From: Bacillus salipaludis
GTDB taxonomy: Bacteria > Bacillota > Bacilli > Bacillales_B > DSM-18226
Assembly: GCF_004358205.1 (NCBI RefSeq)
Contig: NZ_SMYO01000004.1
Coordinates: forward strand, 62,001-126,000
Direction: 5' to 3'
Length of the DNA stretch: 64,000 nucleotides
Positions within the stretch are counted from its first letter, which is position 1, and the number at the start of each line of letters is the position of its first letter. The notes below the pieces were generated by a model that ran no database searches, was not told where the DNA came from, and was given only the letters and a program-made list of their open reading frames with translations. Of this stretch, positions 18,110 through 26,041 are shown one piece after another. A program made the translations under genes and the position numbers.

Positions 18110-18459
18110 CATATTATTGAGTTTATCTTACCTGATTTGCTGAAAGGAGACAATCAAATTTTTCGACAGGTGCCTGTCACCACCCGAATTTTGCCGAATA
18201 AATTCATCCTCTGTGTAGACCTTTTTGATAGATTACAATTATTTTAGCAAAATAGACGTCGAAGTTCGTAAAATTCCCTGGGAAATCCTGTCGAAGAACA
18301 GGAAATTTCCGCAAATCAGTTATATGATTTTTCAAAAAGGTACCATGCGAAAAATGAACAAACACATTTTCACATACTTTTCACACATTTATACCAAGGT
18401 TTTACCCGCCTATTTGTCTATACTTAAAAATGTAATCTGGACAAATAAAGGAGGGATTC
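18110..18459. other. gene-free stretch between gntR and a decayed gene
   Basis: About 350 nt without a credible gene. It holds one truncated class A palindrome (18161-18198) and a separate imperfect hairpin at 18281-18310 (GGAAAT-CCTGT pairing with ACAGG-AAATTTCC). Open frames crossing it have no ribosome site. Confidence 0.6.
18161..18198. repeat. class A element lacking most of its left arm (copy 6)
   Basis: TTTCGACA runs straight into GGTGCCTGTCACC, then the intact right arm CACCCGAATTTTGCCGAA. The same truncated form recurs at 43735, so it is a distinct subtype. Confidence 0.82.
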
Positions 18460-19016
18460 ATGGTGAAGAAGGTTATGGTTGCCGGAATTGGGGCTGTGAT
18501 GTTGTTGGGGGGCGTTTATGGAGTGAAAGCGTGTCGGCTGCGGCCAATCCTGAGAAAGTGGAAGGAAAAGCAGTTTCGCAGACAAATTCCCATATTGGAA
18601 AACGGCTAGCGTTTCGAGCTAAGTATATATCGATGTGGTGGTTGAAAGTAAATTCGGTGATTCGGTTATAATGGATGGGGAAAAATGAAGCGGGCTTTGA
18701 TCAACCTGCTGGGAAATGCTATTCGGTATGCGGAAACGAGGATTGTGGTAAGAAGCTTTTTGGCCGAACAGCAGGTTATCGTTGAGGTAAAGGATGATGG
18801 TGTTGGATTAGCACCGGGAGGAGAGGAGAAAATCTTTCAACGGTTTTACAGCGGCGATGCCGGCGGGTCAGGGATTGGTCTGGCGATTTCAAAGCGATTA
18901 TTGAAGGGCATAAGGGGTCCATCCATGCGTTTAACGGAAAGCCAAAAGGAGCGGTGTTCCAGGTTGAAATTCCGCTTCTACTACTTTCCAAAAAAGGGTC
19001 TGAACCAAAGGTTTAG
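18460..19016 (+). pseudogene. decayed sensor histidine kinase remnant
   Basis: A good ribosome site (AAAGGAGG) and ATG at 18460 open a secreted or membrane N-terminus (MVKKVMVAGIGAVMLLGG), but the frame breaks at about 18528. A second frame continues to RLAFRAKYI; an extra TA near 18628 shifts it to IDVVVESKFGDSVIMDGEK; loss of one A in an A run near 18684 shifts it to KRALINLLGNAIRYAETRI. That is the N-box of a histidine kinase ATPase domain, followed by the G1 box VKDDGVGLA and the G2-like GSGIGLAISK. One missing G near 18895 shifts it again to IIEGHKGSIHAFNGKPKGAV and a stop at 19014. Four lesions and the missing sensor and DHp domains make this clearly non-functional. No partner response regulator is nearby. 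Confidence 0.85.
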
Positions 19017-19055
19017 ATCCTTATCCTTTTTATAAACTTGCCCTTGTTTGCCTAG

Positions 19056-19110
19056 TGTCCACCCCACAAGGACAAAATCGATAAAAAGTCCACGACCGGT
19101 GCCTGTCACC
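19056..19110. repeat. class B element (copy 1, reverse orientation)
   Basis: Reverse complement of the class B unit: GTCCACCCCACA, GGACAAAAT, GTCCACGACC, ending in GGTGCCTGTCACC. It lies between the kinase remnant and the GDPD gene. Confidence 0.88.
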
Positions 19111-19196
19111 TTTTTGAATAATGGGTTGGAATTCGAGGGAAAATACGGATTGGGACGGAATATTACCTTTAATTACTGCTAGGAAGTTGTTGACCA

Positions 19197-20117
19197 ATGA
19201 ATCGCTTATTTATTAGATGCACTACTACTATTTTATTTTCTGGACTAATTATGTTTTCAGGAAGTTCCGGGGGCTCTGCTGCATTCGCCATGATCGACCA
19301 AGGAGAAAGTAAAAGGCTGCTTCAGATGGATTTACCTAAAAGTATAAAAGAGGGGTTTCCCTTTATTCCTTTGAAAGTCACTCCCTATGCATGGGTACAG
19401 AAAACCAAAATTATCGCTCACGGGATGGGCGGAGTTGAAAGGAAAAGAGTGACAAATAGTTTAAAAGCCTTTCAATCCAATTATAAAAATGGTATCCGAG
19501 TTTTTGAGGTGGACCTTGTTTTTACGACTGACGGTCATATAGTCGCAAGGCATGACTGGCACGCGTATATGTATCCGTTTTTAGGCCAGAAGAACAAAGG
19601 CGATCAACTTTCACTTCAGGAGTTTAAAAGCTTAAAAATCCATGACGGGTGGGAGCCGCTGTCCGTATACGACCTCATCACTTTAATGAAAAGGTACCCT
19701 GATGTTTATTTTATCACGGATACAAAATTAGATAATACACGTGTTATTAGCGAGGTTGTGGCTCAATTTTCAAAGGAGAATCAGGCACTGCTGCAGAGAA
19801 TAATTCCCCAAGTGTACGGGCCAAAAGATTATCAGAGAATAAAGGAGATTTATCCTTTTGAAAATATGATTTTAACAACGTATAGATTAGGTATGATGAG
19901 CCGGGAAAATATCCTTGGATTTCTGCAAAATAGCGATATTAAGGTAGTAGCATTGTCACAGAACCAAGCTAGTTTGCCATTTATTGAGAGGCTAAAGAGG
20001 CAGGGGATTTCGGTGTATGTCCATACGGTCAATAATAAAGTGGAGGCAAAAACACTATTAAACCAGGGTGTTACGGGAATCTATACAGACTATTTAAGGA
20101 TAGATGATTTGAAATAA
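19197..20117 (+). CDS. glycerophosphodiester phosphodiesterase-like secreted protein
   Basis: 306 aa protein with a signal peptide or membrane anchor (about residues 1-31) and a GDPD-type TIM barrel. The acidic motif FEVDLVFTTDGHIVARHD (about residues 100-118) supplies the metal-binding Glu/Asp and catalytic His of the family; the C-terminal segment GISVYVHTVNNKVEAKTLL and GVTGIYTDY are also typical. The canonical first motif HRG reads AHGMGG here, so the usual Arg is missing, which may alter substrate preference. Likely role is hydrolysis of glycerophosphodiesters or teichoic-acid-related compounds outside the cell. Confidence 0.82.
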   Translation: MNRLFIRCTTTILFSGLIMFSGSSGGSAAFAMIDQGESKRLLQMDLPKSIKEGFPFIPLKVTPYAWVQKTKIIAHGMGGVERKRVTNSLKAFQSNYKNGIRVFEVDLVFTTDGHIVARHDWHAYMYPFLGQKNKGDQLSLQEFKSLKIHDGWEPLSVYDLITLMKRYPDVYFITDTKLDNTRVISEVVAQFSKENQALLQRIIPQVYGPKDYQRIKEIYPFENMILTTYRLGMMSRENILGFLQNSDIKVVALSQNQASLPFIERLKRQGISVYVHTVNNKVEAKTLLNQGVTGIYTDYLRIDDLK

Positions 20118-20121
20118 TTCA

Positions 20122-20203
20122 TGTCAGGCACCATGTGAAGAATTCACATGGTGCCTGACACCGTTCGTGGACATTTCACTATTTTTGTACACTGTGGGTG
20201 GAC
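20122..20203. repeat. composite class C plus class B element
   Basis: A perfect 18-bp hairpin (TGTCAGGCACCATGTGAA, loop GAA, matching right arm) runs directly into a class B body (CCGTTCGTGGAC, TTTTTGTACACTGTGGGTGGAC). The right arm of C doubles as the start of B. It is placed between two convergent genes, 4 nt from the GDPD stop codon. Confidence 0.88.
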
Positions 20204-20213
20204 GGTTGAGGTG

Positions 20214-21494
20214 TCATTTTCCGAAGGAGGCTTCTCGCTCCTTATAAAGGGATTTTTCCTTATACATTTCTTGGTCTGCGGTTTCAAGAATTTCTTCGAC
20301 GGTAATCGGAGCCCCAGGTACATAGTGGTAGAGCCCATGACTGACAGAGATGTGAAATTGCTTTTGTTTTTCTTCATTCAGGAACTCGAAATCACGCTGA
20401 ATATCTCCCCAAATGTGCTCAACGTCTTCCCTTTTCTTTTTAAAAAAGAGGATGATAAATTCATCTCCGCCAAGACGAAAGAGGACATCGTGATGATCGA
20501 TATGCCGTTTCAAGGTTTCGCAGCAAGTTTTAATTAGATCGTCCCCAGATGCATGGCCGAGACGATCATTGACCTTTTTCAAATCATTAATATCAATAAA
20601 GCTAAGAAAAAATTCTTCGGACTCTGGCCCTCCGGAAACTTGTTTACGGAGCTGCTCAATCCCAATCCTACCATTTTTGACACCGGTAAGCATATCATAA
20701 GAGGCATGCCTTTCTAGTTCTTCTTCCGTTTTCTTGATATCGGTAATATCCGTTGTTCCAATTAACATACAGGTGTGATCTAAGTAATCAACCAGCTCGA
20801 AATGAAGCATGGACCATTTGCGGATATATGGAGTGATTTGTTGCTCCGTTACAATGTTTTTAATCGTTCCCTGTTCCTTTAATCTTGTAAAAATATCATC
20901 CTTTTCTTTAGGGGTGCGAAACAAGAAGCTTCCGTCGGTTTCAATGTCCCGGAGTTGATAGTATTCAACTGCCTGGTGGTTCATGAGAAGAATTTCATTG
21001 CTATCAGGATTTATGAGAAACAAGGGATTGGGATTTAAATTAAATAAGCGGCGAAAAACTTCCTCTTTCCTGCCAAGCTTCCTTTTGTTTAAAAAATCAT
21101 TTTTACGAAATGTGTAAAATGCTAGGGCAATCGTAAAAGAAATTACTGCAGCACCCGTGGAATTAATGAGCTTGATTAAAAATGAGACTCGGTCTTGTTC
21201 AAGGAGGAAAAGGCCTATAACAAAGAGTAAATGAACCCCCGTAAAATTTTTTAGTAGATATTCCGGATGGACAGGGAAAATGACAGCAACCCCAATTAAG
21301 ATAATGATATAGGCGTAAAGATTTCCGTTCAGCAATTGACTATTGAGAGAGGAAACGGCTCCTATCAATAAATAAAAAAAGACATAAAGGTGAATGATAG
21401 ACCCTTTTGCCTTAATGTCGTTCCGTAAATAGCGATAAATCACAATAAAAATAAGCGAAATCATAAGCCCAGAGACATGTACACCTGCTAGCAT
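20214..21494 (-). CDS. diguanylate cyclase with membrane sensor and PAS-like domain (5' end lost)
   Basis: 426 aa open frame. Residues about 1-130 contain several membrane helices, about 150-260 resemble a PAS domain ending in the PAC-like GTTDITDIKKTEEELERH, and a GGDEF domain (about 265-420) carries the intact active site RLGGDEF. The inhibitory I-site position reads DHHD rather than RxxD, so product inhibition is probably absent. The ATG at 21494 has no convincing ribosome site. The same frame continues upstream to a well-placed ATG at 21695 but is cut by TAA at 21558-21560, so the native protein was about 493 aa. The remaining frame may be untranslated or made at a low level. Confidence 0.75.
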   Translation of the reverse strand: MLAGVHVSGLMISLIFIVIYRYLRNDIKAKGSIIHLYVFFYLLIGAVSSLNSQLLNGNLYAYIIILIGVAVIFPVHPEYLLKNFTGVHLLFVIGLFLLEQDRVSFLIKLINSTGAAVISFTIALAFYTFRKNDFLNKRKLGRKEEVFRRLFNLNPNPLFLINPDSNEILLMNHQAVEYYQLRDIETDGSFLFRTPKEKDDIFTRLKEQGTIKNIVTEQQITPYIRKWSMLHFELVDYLDHTCMLIGTTDITDIKKTEEELERHASYDMLTGVKNGRIGIEQLRKQVSGGPESEEFFLSFIDINDLKKVNDRLGHASGDDLIKTCCETLKRHIDHHDVLFRLGGDEFIILFFKKKREDVEHIWGDIQRDFEFLNEEKQKQFHISVSHGLYHYVPGAPITVEEILETADQEMYKEKSLYKEREASFGK

Positions 21495-21557
21495 CTTTTT
21501 GTAAGTCGGATAAGCAAGCCCATTTAATAGGAAGAAATCGACAATGAAAAATGCGGG

Positions 21558-21695
21558 TTAAGTGAAAATCAACATATACGAAACAAGCTTTAAACGCTCA
21601 AATAAAACATCATCATTGAAATAAAGAAACTCCCGATCCGCACTGGAGCACACCTTCGATCGATTTAGAAGTTTTTTAGTGAAGGGCCTTAACAT
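21558..21695 (-). pseudogene. separated N-terminus of the diguanylate cyclase
   Basis: Starts at ATG 21695 behind AAAGGATGA and encodes 45 residues ending in KLVSYMLIFT before TAA. Beyond the stop the same frame reads PAFFIVDFFLLNGLAY and joins the downstream open frame at 21494. A single nonsense change explains the break; a sequencing error cannot be excluded. Confidence 0.75.
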
Positions 21696-21753
21696 CGTAT
21701 CATCCTTTTAGCTTTGAAATCCGCAGTAGTTTAACATATTCATAAGGATGCTG

Positions 21754-21799
21754 TCGACAAAATTCGGGTGGTGACAGGCACCACCCGAATTTTGTCGAA
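21754..21799. repeat. class A palindromic element (copy 7)
   Basis: Perfect hairpin, arms TCGACAAAATTCGGGTGG and its complement, core GGTGACAGGCACC (opposite loop orientation to copies 2-5). It ends 10 nt from the stop codon of the aminotransferase gene. Confidence 0.92.
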
Positions 21800-21808
21800 C
21801 ACACTTAT

Positions 21809-23002
21809 TTAAGATTTTCCCTGCAGTACCATTTTCCGCGATTCCACGAATCGCTGCATGCGTTTTAGTGCTTCTTGGAGCTGCTGCATGGAGGTGGCGT
21901 AGGAGCAGCGAACGTAGCCTTCGCCGCTTTCGCCAAAGACGTTGCCTGGGACGACGGCGACTTTTTCCGCCAGTAGTAGTTCTTCGGCAAATTGTTCCGA
22001 GCTTAGACCTGTTGAACGAATCGACGGAAATACGTAGAAGGCACCACCCGGTACATGGCAGTCCAGGCCGATTTCGTTTAAGGCCTGCACCATAAAGTTC
22101 CGTCTTCTGCGGTAGCTTTTTCGCATCTCTTCCACTTCATGGTAGGTGTTGCGAAGGGCTTCAATCGCTCCGATCTGCAGCATATGCGGCGCACACATCG
22201 TCGTATATTGGTAAATCTTCAGCATAACCTCAACAAATTCCACTGGAGCCGCTAGGAACCCTAAGCGCCAGCCGGTCATCGCGAAGCCTTTTGAAAAACC
22301 GTTAATCAAAATGGTCCGCTCATACATCCCATCGATGGCTGCGAAGCTTGTAAAGGTTTCGTCGTAACTCAGTTCCGCATAAATTTCATCAGAAATAACG
22401 ATTAAGTCATGTTTTTCAACAATCTTGGCAAGTTCCGTTAAATCTTCTCTTGTCAGCATGCTTCCTGTCGGGTTGTTCGGTGAACAAAGCAAAATCGCCT
22501 TTGTTTTTTCCGTGATAGCAGATTCGATTTGCTCCGGTGTTACCTTAAACCCGTTGTCCGGTGAAGTTGAAACCGGAATTGGTTTACCGCCAGCCAATGC
22601 AACCAATGGAGCATATGCAACGAATGCTGGTTCAACAATCAAAACTTCTTCCCCTTGGTTTAAAATCGCCCGGAAGGCGAGGTCAATTGCCTGACTTGCC
22701 CCGACGGTAACAATCACTTGATCTTTAGGATTATATTCGACTGAAAACCGATTATTTAAGTATTTACAGATTTCCTGACGTAATTCCAGCAACCCCGGAT
22801 TGGCAGTATAAGAGGTAATCCCCTGCTCGAGTGAAAGAATCGTTGCCTCGCGAATATTCCATGGCGTGACGAAATCGGGTTCTCCCACCCCTAACGAAAT
22901 AACCCCCTCCATACTGGCAGCCAAATCGAAAAATTTACGAATTCCCGAAGGCTGAATGTCTTTTGCCAATTGTGAAATATAGGAAGAATACCCGTTTTTC
23001 AT
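21809..23002 (-). CDS. alaT: aminotransferase class I/II, AlaT (YugH)-like
   Basis: 397 aa PLP-dependent transaminase of fold type I. Visible are SLGVGEPDF (about residue 36), the substrate-binding segment NNPTGS (about 178) and the PLP-binding Lys in NGFSKGFAMTGWRLGFL (about 237). It overlaps by 4 nt with the upstream Lrp-type regulator gene, the same pairing as B. subtilis yugG-yugH (alaR-alaT), in which the enzyme is an alanine transaminase. On that basis pyruvate/alanine exchange is the likely reaction, though aspartate transaminase activity cannot be excluded. The gene symbol is by context and similarity. Confidence 0.83.
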   Translation of the reverse strand: MKNGYSSYISQLAKDIQPSGIRKFFDLAASMEGVISLGVGEPDFVTPWNIREATILSLEQGITSYTANPGLLELRQEICKYLNNRFSVEYNPKDQVIVTVGASQAIDLAFRAILNQGEEVLIVEPAFVAYAPLVALAGGKPIPVSTSPDNGFKVTPEQIESAITEKTKAILLCSPNNPTGSMLTREDLTELAKIVEKHDLIVISDEIYAELSYDETFTSFAAIDGMYERTILINGFSKGFAMTGWRLGFLAAPVEFVEVMLKIYQYTTMCAPHMLQIGAIEALRNTYHEVEEMRKSYRRRRNFMVQALNEIGLDCHVPGGAFYVFPSIRSTGLSSEQFAEELLLAEKVAVVPGNVFGESGEGYVRCSYATSMQQLQEALKRMQRFVESRKMVLQGKS

Positions 23003-23502
23003 GGTGTAACCACCATCCTGCGATCCTTATCTTCGCCGCCTTCAAAATTAACTCCATCATGTTTATATTTTTTTAACATGAAATGGGTGGTAGTGGAAAT
23101 GACGTGCTCAATCGTTGATAATTTTTCTGATACAAAATTAGCGATTTGATTCATCGTTTTTCCTTCTATTGTAATGGATAGATCATAGGCACCTGACATC
23201 AGATACAAAGAGGATACCTCCGGAAAACGAGCGATTCTTTCCGCCACTTCATCAAAACCAACGCCGCGTTTCGGAGTAACCTTTACTTCAATCATGGCAA
23301 TAATGTTTGCTTCGCCTTCAACCTTACTCCAGTTGATTAATGTCGGGTAACTCATAATAACCTTTTGATCTTCTAATTTTTTAATCGAGTTTTTGACGGT
23401 TTCTTCGTCGCTCATGACCATGGAGGCGATGGTGGCCGCCGATAATTGATGGTCCTCTTCAAGTATTTTTAAAATTTCAATTTCCTCACTGCTCAGTTTC
23501 AT
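22999..23502 (-). CDS. alaR: Lrp/AsnC family regulator, AlaR (YugG)-like
   Basis: 167 aa regulator with an N-terminal helix-turn-helix (LSAATIASMVMSDEETVKNS, residues about 20-40) and a C-terminal RAM/AsnC effector domain (about 70-155). The ATG at 23502 has GAGGAGG just upstream; the open frame extends to 23526 without a ribosome site. Its stop overlaps the aminotransferase start (ATGA), so the two are translated together and it probably controls its own operon in response to an amino acid such as alanine. Confidence 0.87.
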   Translation of the reverse strand: MKLSSEEIEILKILEEDHQLSAATIASMVMSDEETVKNSIKKLEDQKVIMSYPTLINWSKVEGEANIIAMIEVKVTPKRGVGFDEVAERIARFPEVSSLYLMSGAYDLSITIEGKTMNQIANFVSEKLSTIEHVISTTTHFMLKKYKHDGVNFEGGEDKDRRMVVTP

Positions 23503-23737
23503 AACGAGCCTCCTCAAAGTATACAACCTCCAGTTTATAGGAGATTGGCGATAATTATCGAAATTAGTCGGTAATATTACTATAATAGGTTATTTTGAAA
23601 TATCACTCAATTTAAATTCATTATTTTTTTATTAAAATTAGTGGAAAGTTACAGGAGGTTGGCAACCCTTTCCACTTTATTAAAAAATCCCCTCAAAAGC
23701 CATACTAAAATTATCAAAATAAGGGAGATGTTAGGGT

Positions 23738-24601
23738 TTGATTGGATTTATCGGACTTGGAATTATGGGCAGCCGTATGGCTGAAAACCTATTGAAAAGC
23801 AGCCATGAAATAGTCGTTTATAATCGAACAAAAGAAAAAGCGGAGGACCTTTTAAAGAAGGGGGCGAATTGGGCTGCATCTCCGAAGGAAGTCGCTGCCC
23901 GGTCCACTGTTATTTTTACCATGCTCGCGGTGCCAAAGGCTGTGGAAGAGGTTGCCTTGGGTGAGGAAGGATTTTTGGGGAGTTTACGTGAAGGCAGCCT
24001 CTGGGTTGAATGCAGTACCGTCGATCCCGCATTTACACGAAGAATGGCAGCGGAGGCAGAAAAACGTCAAATTCGGTTTTTAGAGGCACCCGTATCGGGC
24101 TCAAGAATTCCTGCAGAAAAGGCAGAGCTTGTTTTCCTCGTGGGCGGCAAGGAAGAGGATATGGAGGAGGTAAGGCCGCTGCTTCAGACAATGGGGAAGG
24201 ATGTTCTCTATCAAGGAGAAACCGGGAAAGGGACGTCCATGAAAATTGTCATTAATTTAATGCTCGCCCAATCGATGGCTGCGTTTGCGGAGGCCCTGAA
24301 TCTTGGTGAAGCTCTCGGTCTTCAAAAGGAAACTGTTATGGAAACACTGTTAAATGGGCCGACCGCGGCTCCGATGTTGAAAGGAAAAAAGACCAAAATT
24401 CTCTCCGGCGAGTATTCGGCCGATTTTCCGTTAAGGCTGATGCAAAAGGATCTTCAGCTAGTTTCCCAGGCGGCATACGAACACTCTTTATCGATGCCAA
24501 GCGCCAACCTCACCAAGGAACTCTATGCGTTAGCAAAACAACAGGGCCTCGGTGAACTTGATTTCTCGGCCATCTATCAATTCCTAAAACCAACTAAATA
24601 G
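23738..24601 (+). CDS. NAD(P)-binding 3-hydroxyisobutyrate dehydrogenase-like reductase
   Basis: 287 aa beta-hydroxyacid dehydrogenase family enzyme. The Rossmann motif GFIGLGIMGSRMAENLL starts at residue 3, the substrate motif EAPVSGSRIPAEKAELVFLV at about 117, and the catalytic Lys lies in GKGTSMKIVINLM at about 170. It matches the GLYR1/succinic-semialdehyde-reductase branch, which reduces small aldehydes such as glyoxylate or succinic semialdehyde. Translation starts at TTG; AAGGGAG lies about 10 nt upstream. Monocistronic, with a class C palindrome 6 nt after the stop. Confidence 0.85.
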   Translation: MIGFIGLGIMGSRMAENLLKSSHEIVVYNRTKEKAEDLLKKGANWAASPKEVAARSTVIFTMLAVPKAVEEVALGEEGFLGSLREGSLWVECSTVDPAFTRRMAAEAEKRQIRFLEAPVSGSRIPAEKAELVFLVGGKEEDMEEVRPLLQTMGKDVLYQGETGKGTSMKIVINLMLAQSMAAFAEALNLGEALGLQKETVMETLLNGPTAAPMLKGKKTKILSGEYSADFPLRLMQKDLQLVSQAAYEHSLSMPSANLTKELYALAKQQGLGELDFSAIYQFLKPTK

Positions 24602-24606
24602 AAGGA

Positions 24607-24653
24607 TGTGAAAACTTCACAATGGCGAAAGAAACCATGTGAAGTTTTCACAT
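24607..24653. repeat. class C palindromic element (copy 1)
   Basis: Arms TGTGAAAACTTCACA and TGTGAAGTTTTCACA around a purine-rich loop. The right arm contains the stop codon (TGA on the minus strand, 24648-24650) of the FusB-like gene, so the element supplies the end of that reading frame. Confidence 0.88.
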
Positions 24654-25298
24654 TCCCAGCGAGTCTTTAAGATACAATGTCAAATAGTCGACATTGGTAA
24701 TTTTTTTATTACAATCGGAACTATCGGTACAAATATAATTGCCGATGGCCTTGTAGTAATCCGGGTTTTTGGACTTTTTCGTTTTTGTTATGGTGGAAAT
24801 GTAAGCAACCTGGCCAAAGCGGCTACAGAAGGCACAGATATTTTCTTTACTGATGGGAGTAACTTTGCATTCGATGCCGGCAATTTTTCCATCCAGCTCA
24901 TAAACAATAAATTTTTTATTGGAACTGAGGTCGTTCCAACTCAAATAAGTCAGTTGGCCGTGATCAATTTGTGATAAATCAGGCAGCTTTAATTTTTTAT
25001 TTTTAGGAAACATCTTTTTCAACTGCTGCTCGGTGATTTTGGGAAAAGGGATCACGTAGGCGGAAAGATGCTGGATATATTGATCATATTCGGCATCTGT
25101 CTTCAGCCTTGAAAGGTCGAGCATTTTATGATGTTCCAATGTTGCATTTGGAAAAAGGTCGTTGATTTTAGCATTGGCTAAGTCTTGCACTGCAGCTAAA
25201 ACGGTAGGGGCCACATTCTTTTTGGCGCTATCCTTAATAAAGGCAATCTGATTTTTTATAAAATTAAGCTGTTCATTTTTAATAAATTTTTCGGTCAT
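24648..25298 (-). CDS. FusB/FusC-family elongation factor G-binding protein
   Basis: 216 aa protein of the FusB/FBP family. Members bind EF-G on the ribosome and promote its release; acquired FusB/FusC give fusidic acid resistance, while chromosomal relatives in bacilli may serve ribosome recycling. The two-domain layout is clear: a helical N-terminal domain (about 1-85) and a C-terminal domain with a four-cysteine zinc site, Cys155, Cys158, Cys190 and Cys196 (CAFC and CTDSSDC). The conserved WNDLSSNKKFIVYE is at about 121-134. The last codon and stop lie within a class C palindrome. Resistance itself cannot be inferred. Confidence 0.85.
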   Translation of the reverse strand: MTEKFIKNEQLNFIKNQIAFIKDSAKKNVAPTVLAAVQDLANAKINDLFPNATLEHHKMLDLSRLKTDAEYDQYIQHLSAYVIPFPKITEQQLKKMFPKNKKLKLPDLSQIDHGQLTYLSWNDLSSNKKFIVYELDGKIAGIECKVTPISKENICAFCSRFGQVAYISTITKTKKSKNPDYYKAIGNYICTDSSDCNKKITNVDYLTLYLKDSLGM

Positions 25299-25392
25299 TT
25301 TGGGTAGCTCCTATCATTCTCTATACTGTTTATTTTAAAAAATACAGCTGATTTCTAAAATGGAGAAAATGGGTTAGAACTGTTTTTTACAT

Positions 25393-25426
25393 AAAAAAGC
25401 ACTGATGAAGTTTTTTCACCAGTGCT
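25393..25426 (-). terminator. terminator of the CD3324-like gene
   Basis: AGCACTGGTGAA...TTCATCAGTGCT hairpin followed by TTTTTT on the minus strand. Confidence 0.85.
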
Positions 25427-25432
25427 GTTCGA

Positions 25433-25702
25433 TTATGTCTTTTTCGAATAGACAATTTTTTTGATGGTTTCTGTAGAGAGATAGTGTTCCTCGGCTAATT
25501 GCTGGATGCTGCAGCCGCTGTTGAACTTTGCTTTAATAGCGGCATTGCGGTGATCGAGCAGCCGTCTCCCGCCACTTGAGGTTCCCCATTTCCGGTACTC
25601 CGTTTCCGGTTTGGGAATGTATAGGGTTTCTCCCTGGACATATTTTTGGATTTCTACGATCAGCTTTTCGGGTAAAACCTTGTTTGCATTAATATATTTC
25701 AT
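25433..25702 (-). CDS. CD3324 family small DNA-binding-like protein
   Basis: 89 aa protein starting MKYINANKVLPEKLIVEIQ. It matches the small CD3324/Mor-like family: an N-terminal KVLPEKLIVEIQKYVQGETLYIPK block and a C-terminal helix-turn-helix (SIQQLAEEHYLSTETIKKIV, about residues 64-83). The ATG at 25702 has AAGGGG 8 nt upstream; the longer frame to 25834 lacks a ribosome site. It is probably a transcription factor of unknown target and has its own terminator. Confidence 0.75.
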   Translation of the reverse strand: MKYINANKVLPEKLIVEIQKYVQGETLYIPKPETEYRKWGTSSGGRRLLDHRNAAIKAKFNSGCSIQQLAEEHYLSTETIKKIVYSKKT

Positions 25703-26041
25703 TTTTGCCAGCCCCTTATTTCGATTTTGAAAAAATAAGGTGCAAAGCCAAAATAGTAGAAAAGCTAGGTCGGCGATAAAATTAAATGATTCGCCCCATG
25801 CAAAGTATCGCCTTTCCAATACTAGGCTTTGCATGAGTGGCAGAAGTACCAGACAATCTTAAGTGATTCTCCAACTGTACGCACCTCCCTTAATCTGTTG
25901 TTATTATAACAAAATCTCCCACAAGCGTGAGGGATTTATTTTTTTACAGGTGCTTCTGCTCCACTTGGAGTGTCCATGCCCACACGTTCAAACTTCCATT
26001 GGCATACTGTGTTTTTACAGAATGTCGAATGGAGGGAAAGT

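Noticed and set aside
18225..18671. 148-codon plus-strand open frame
   Set aside because: It has no start signal and its coding-like part is only one piece of the frameshifted kinase remnant.
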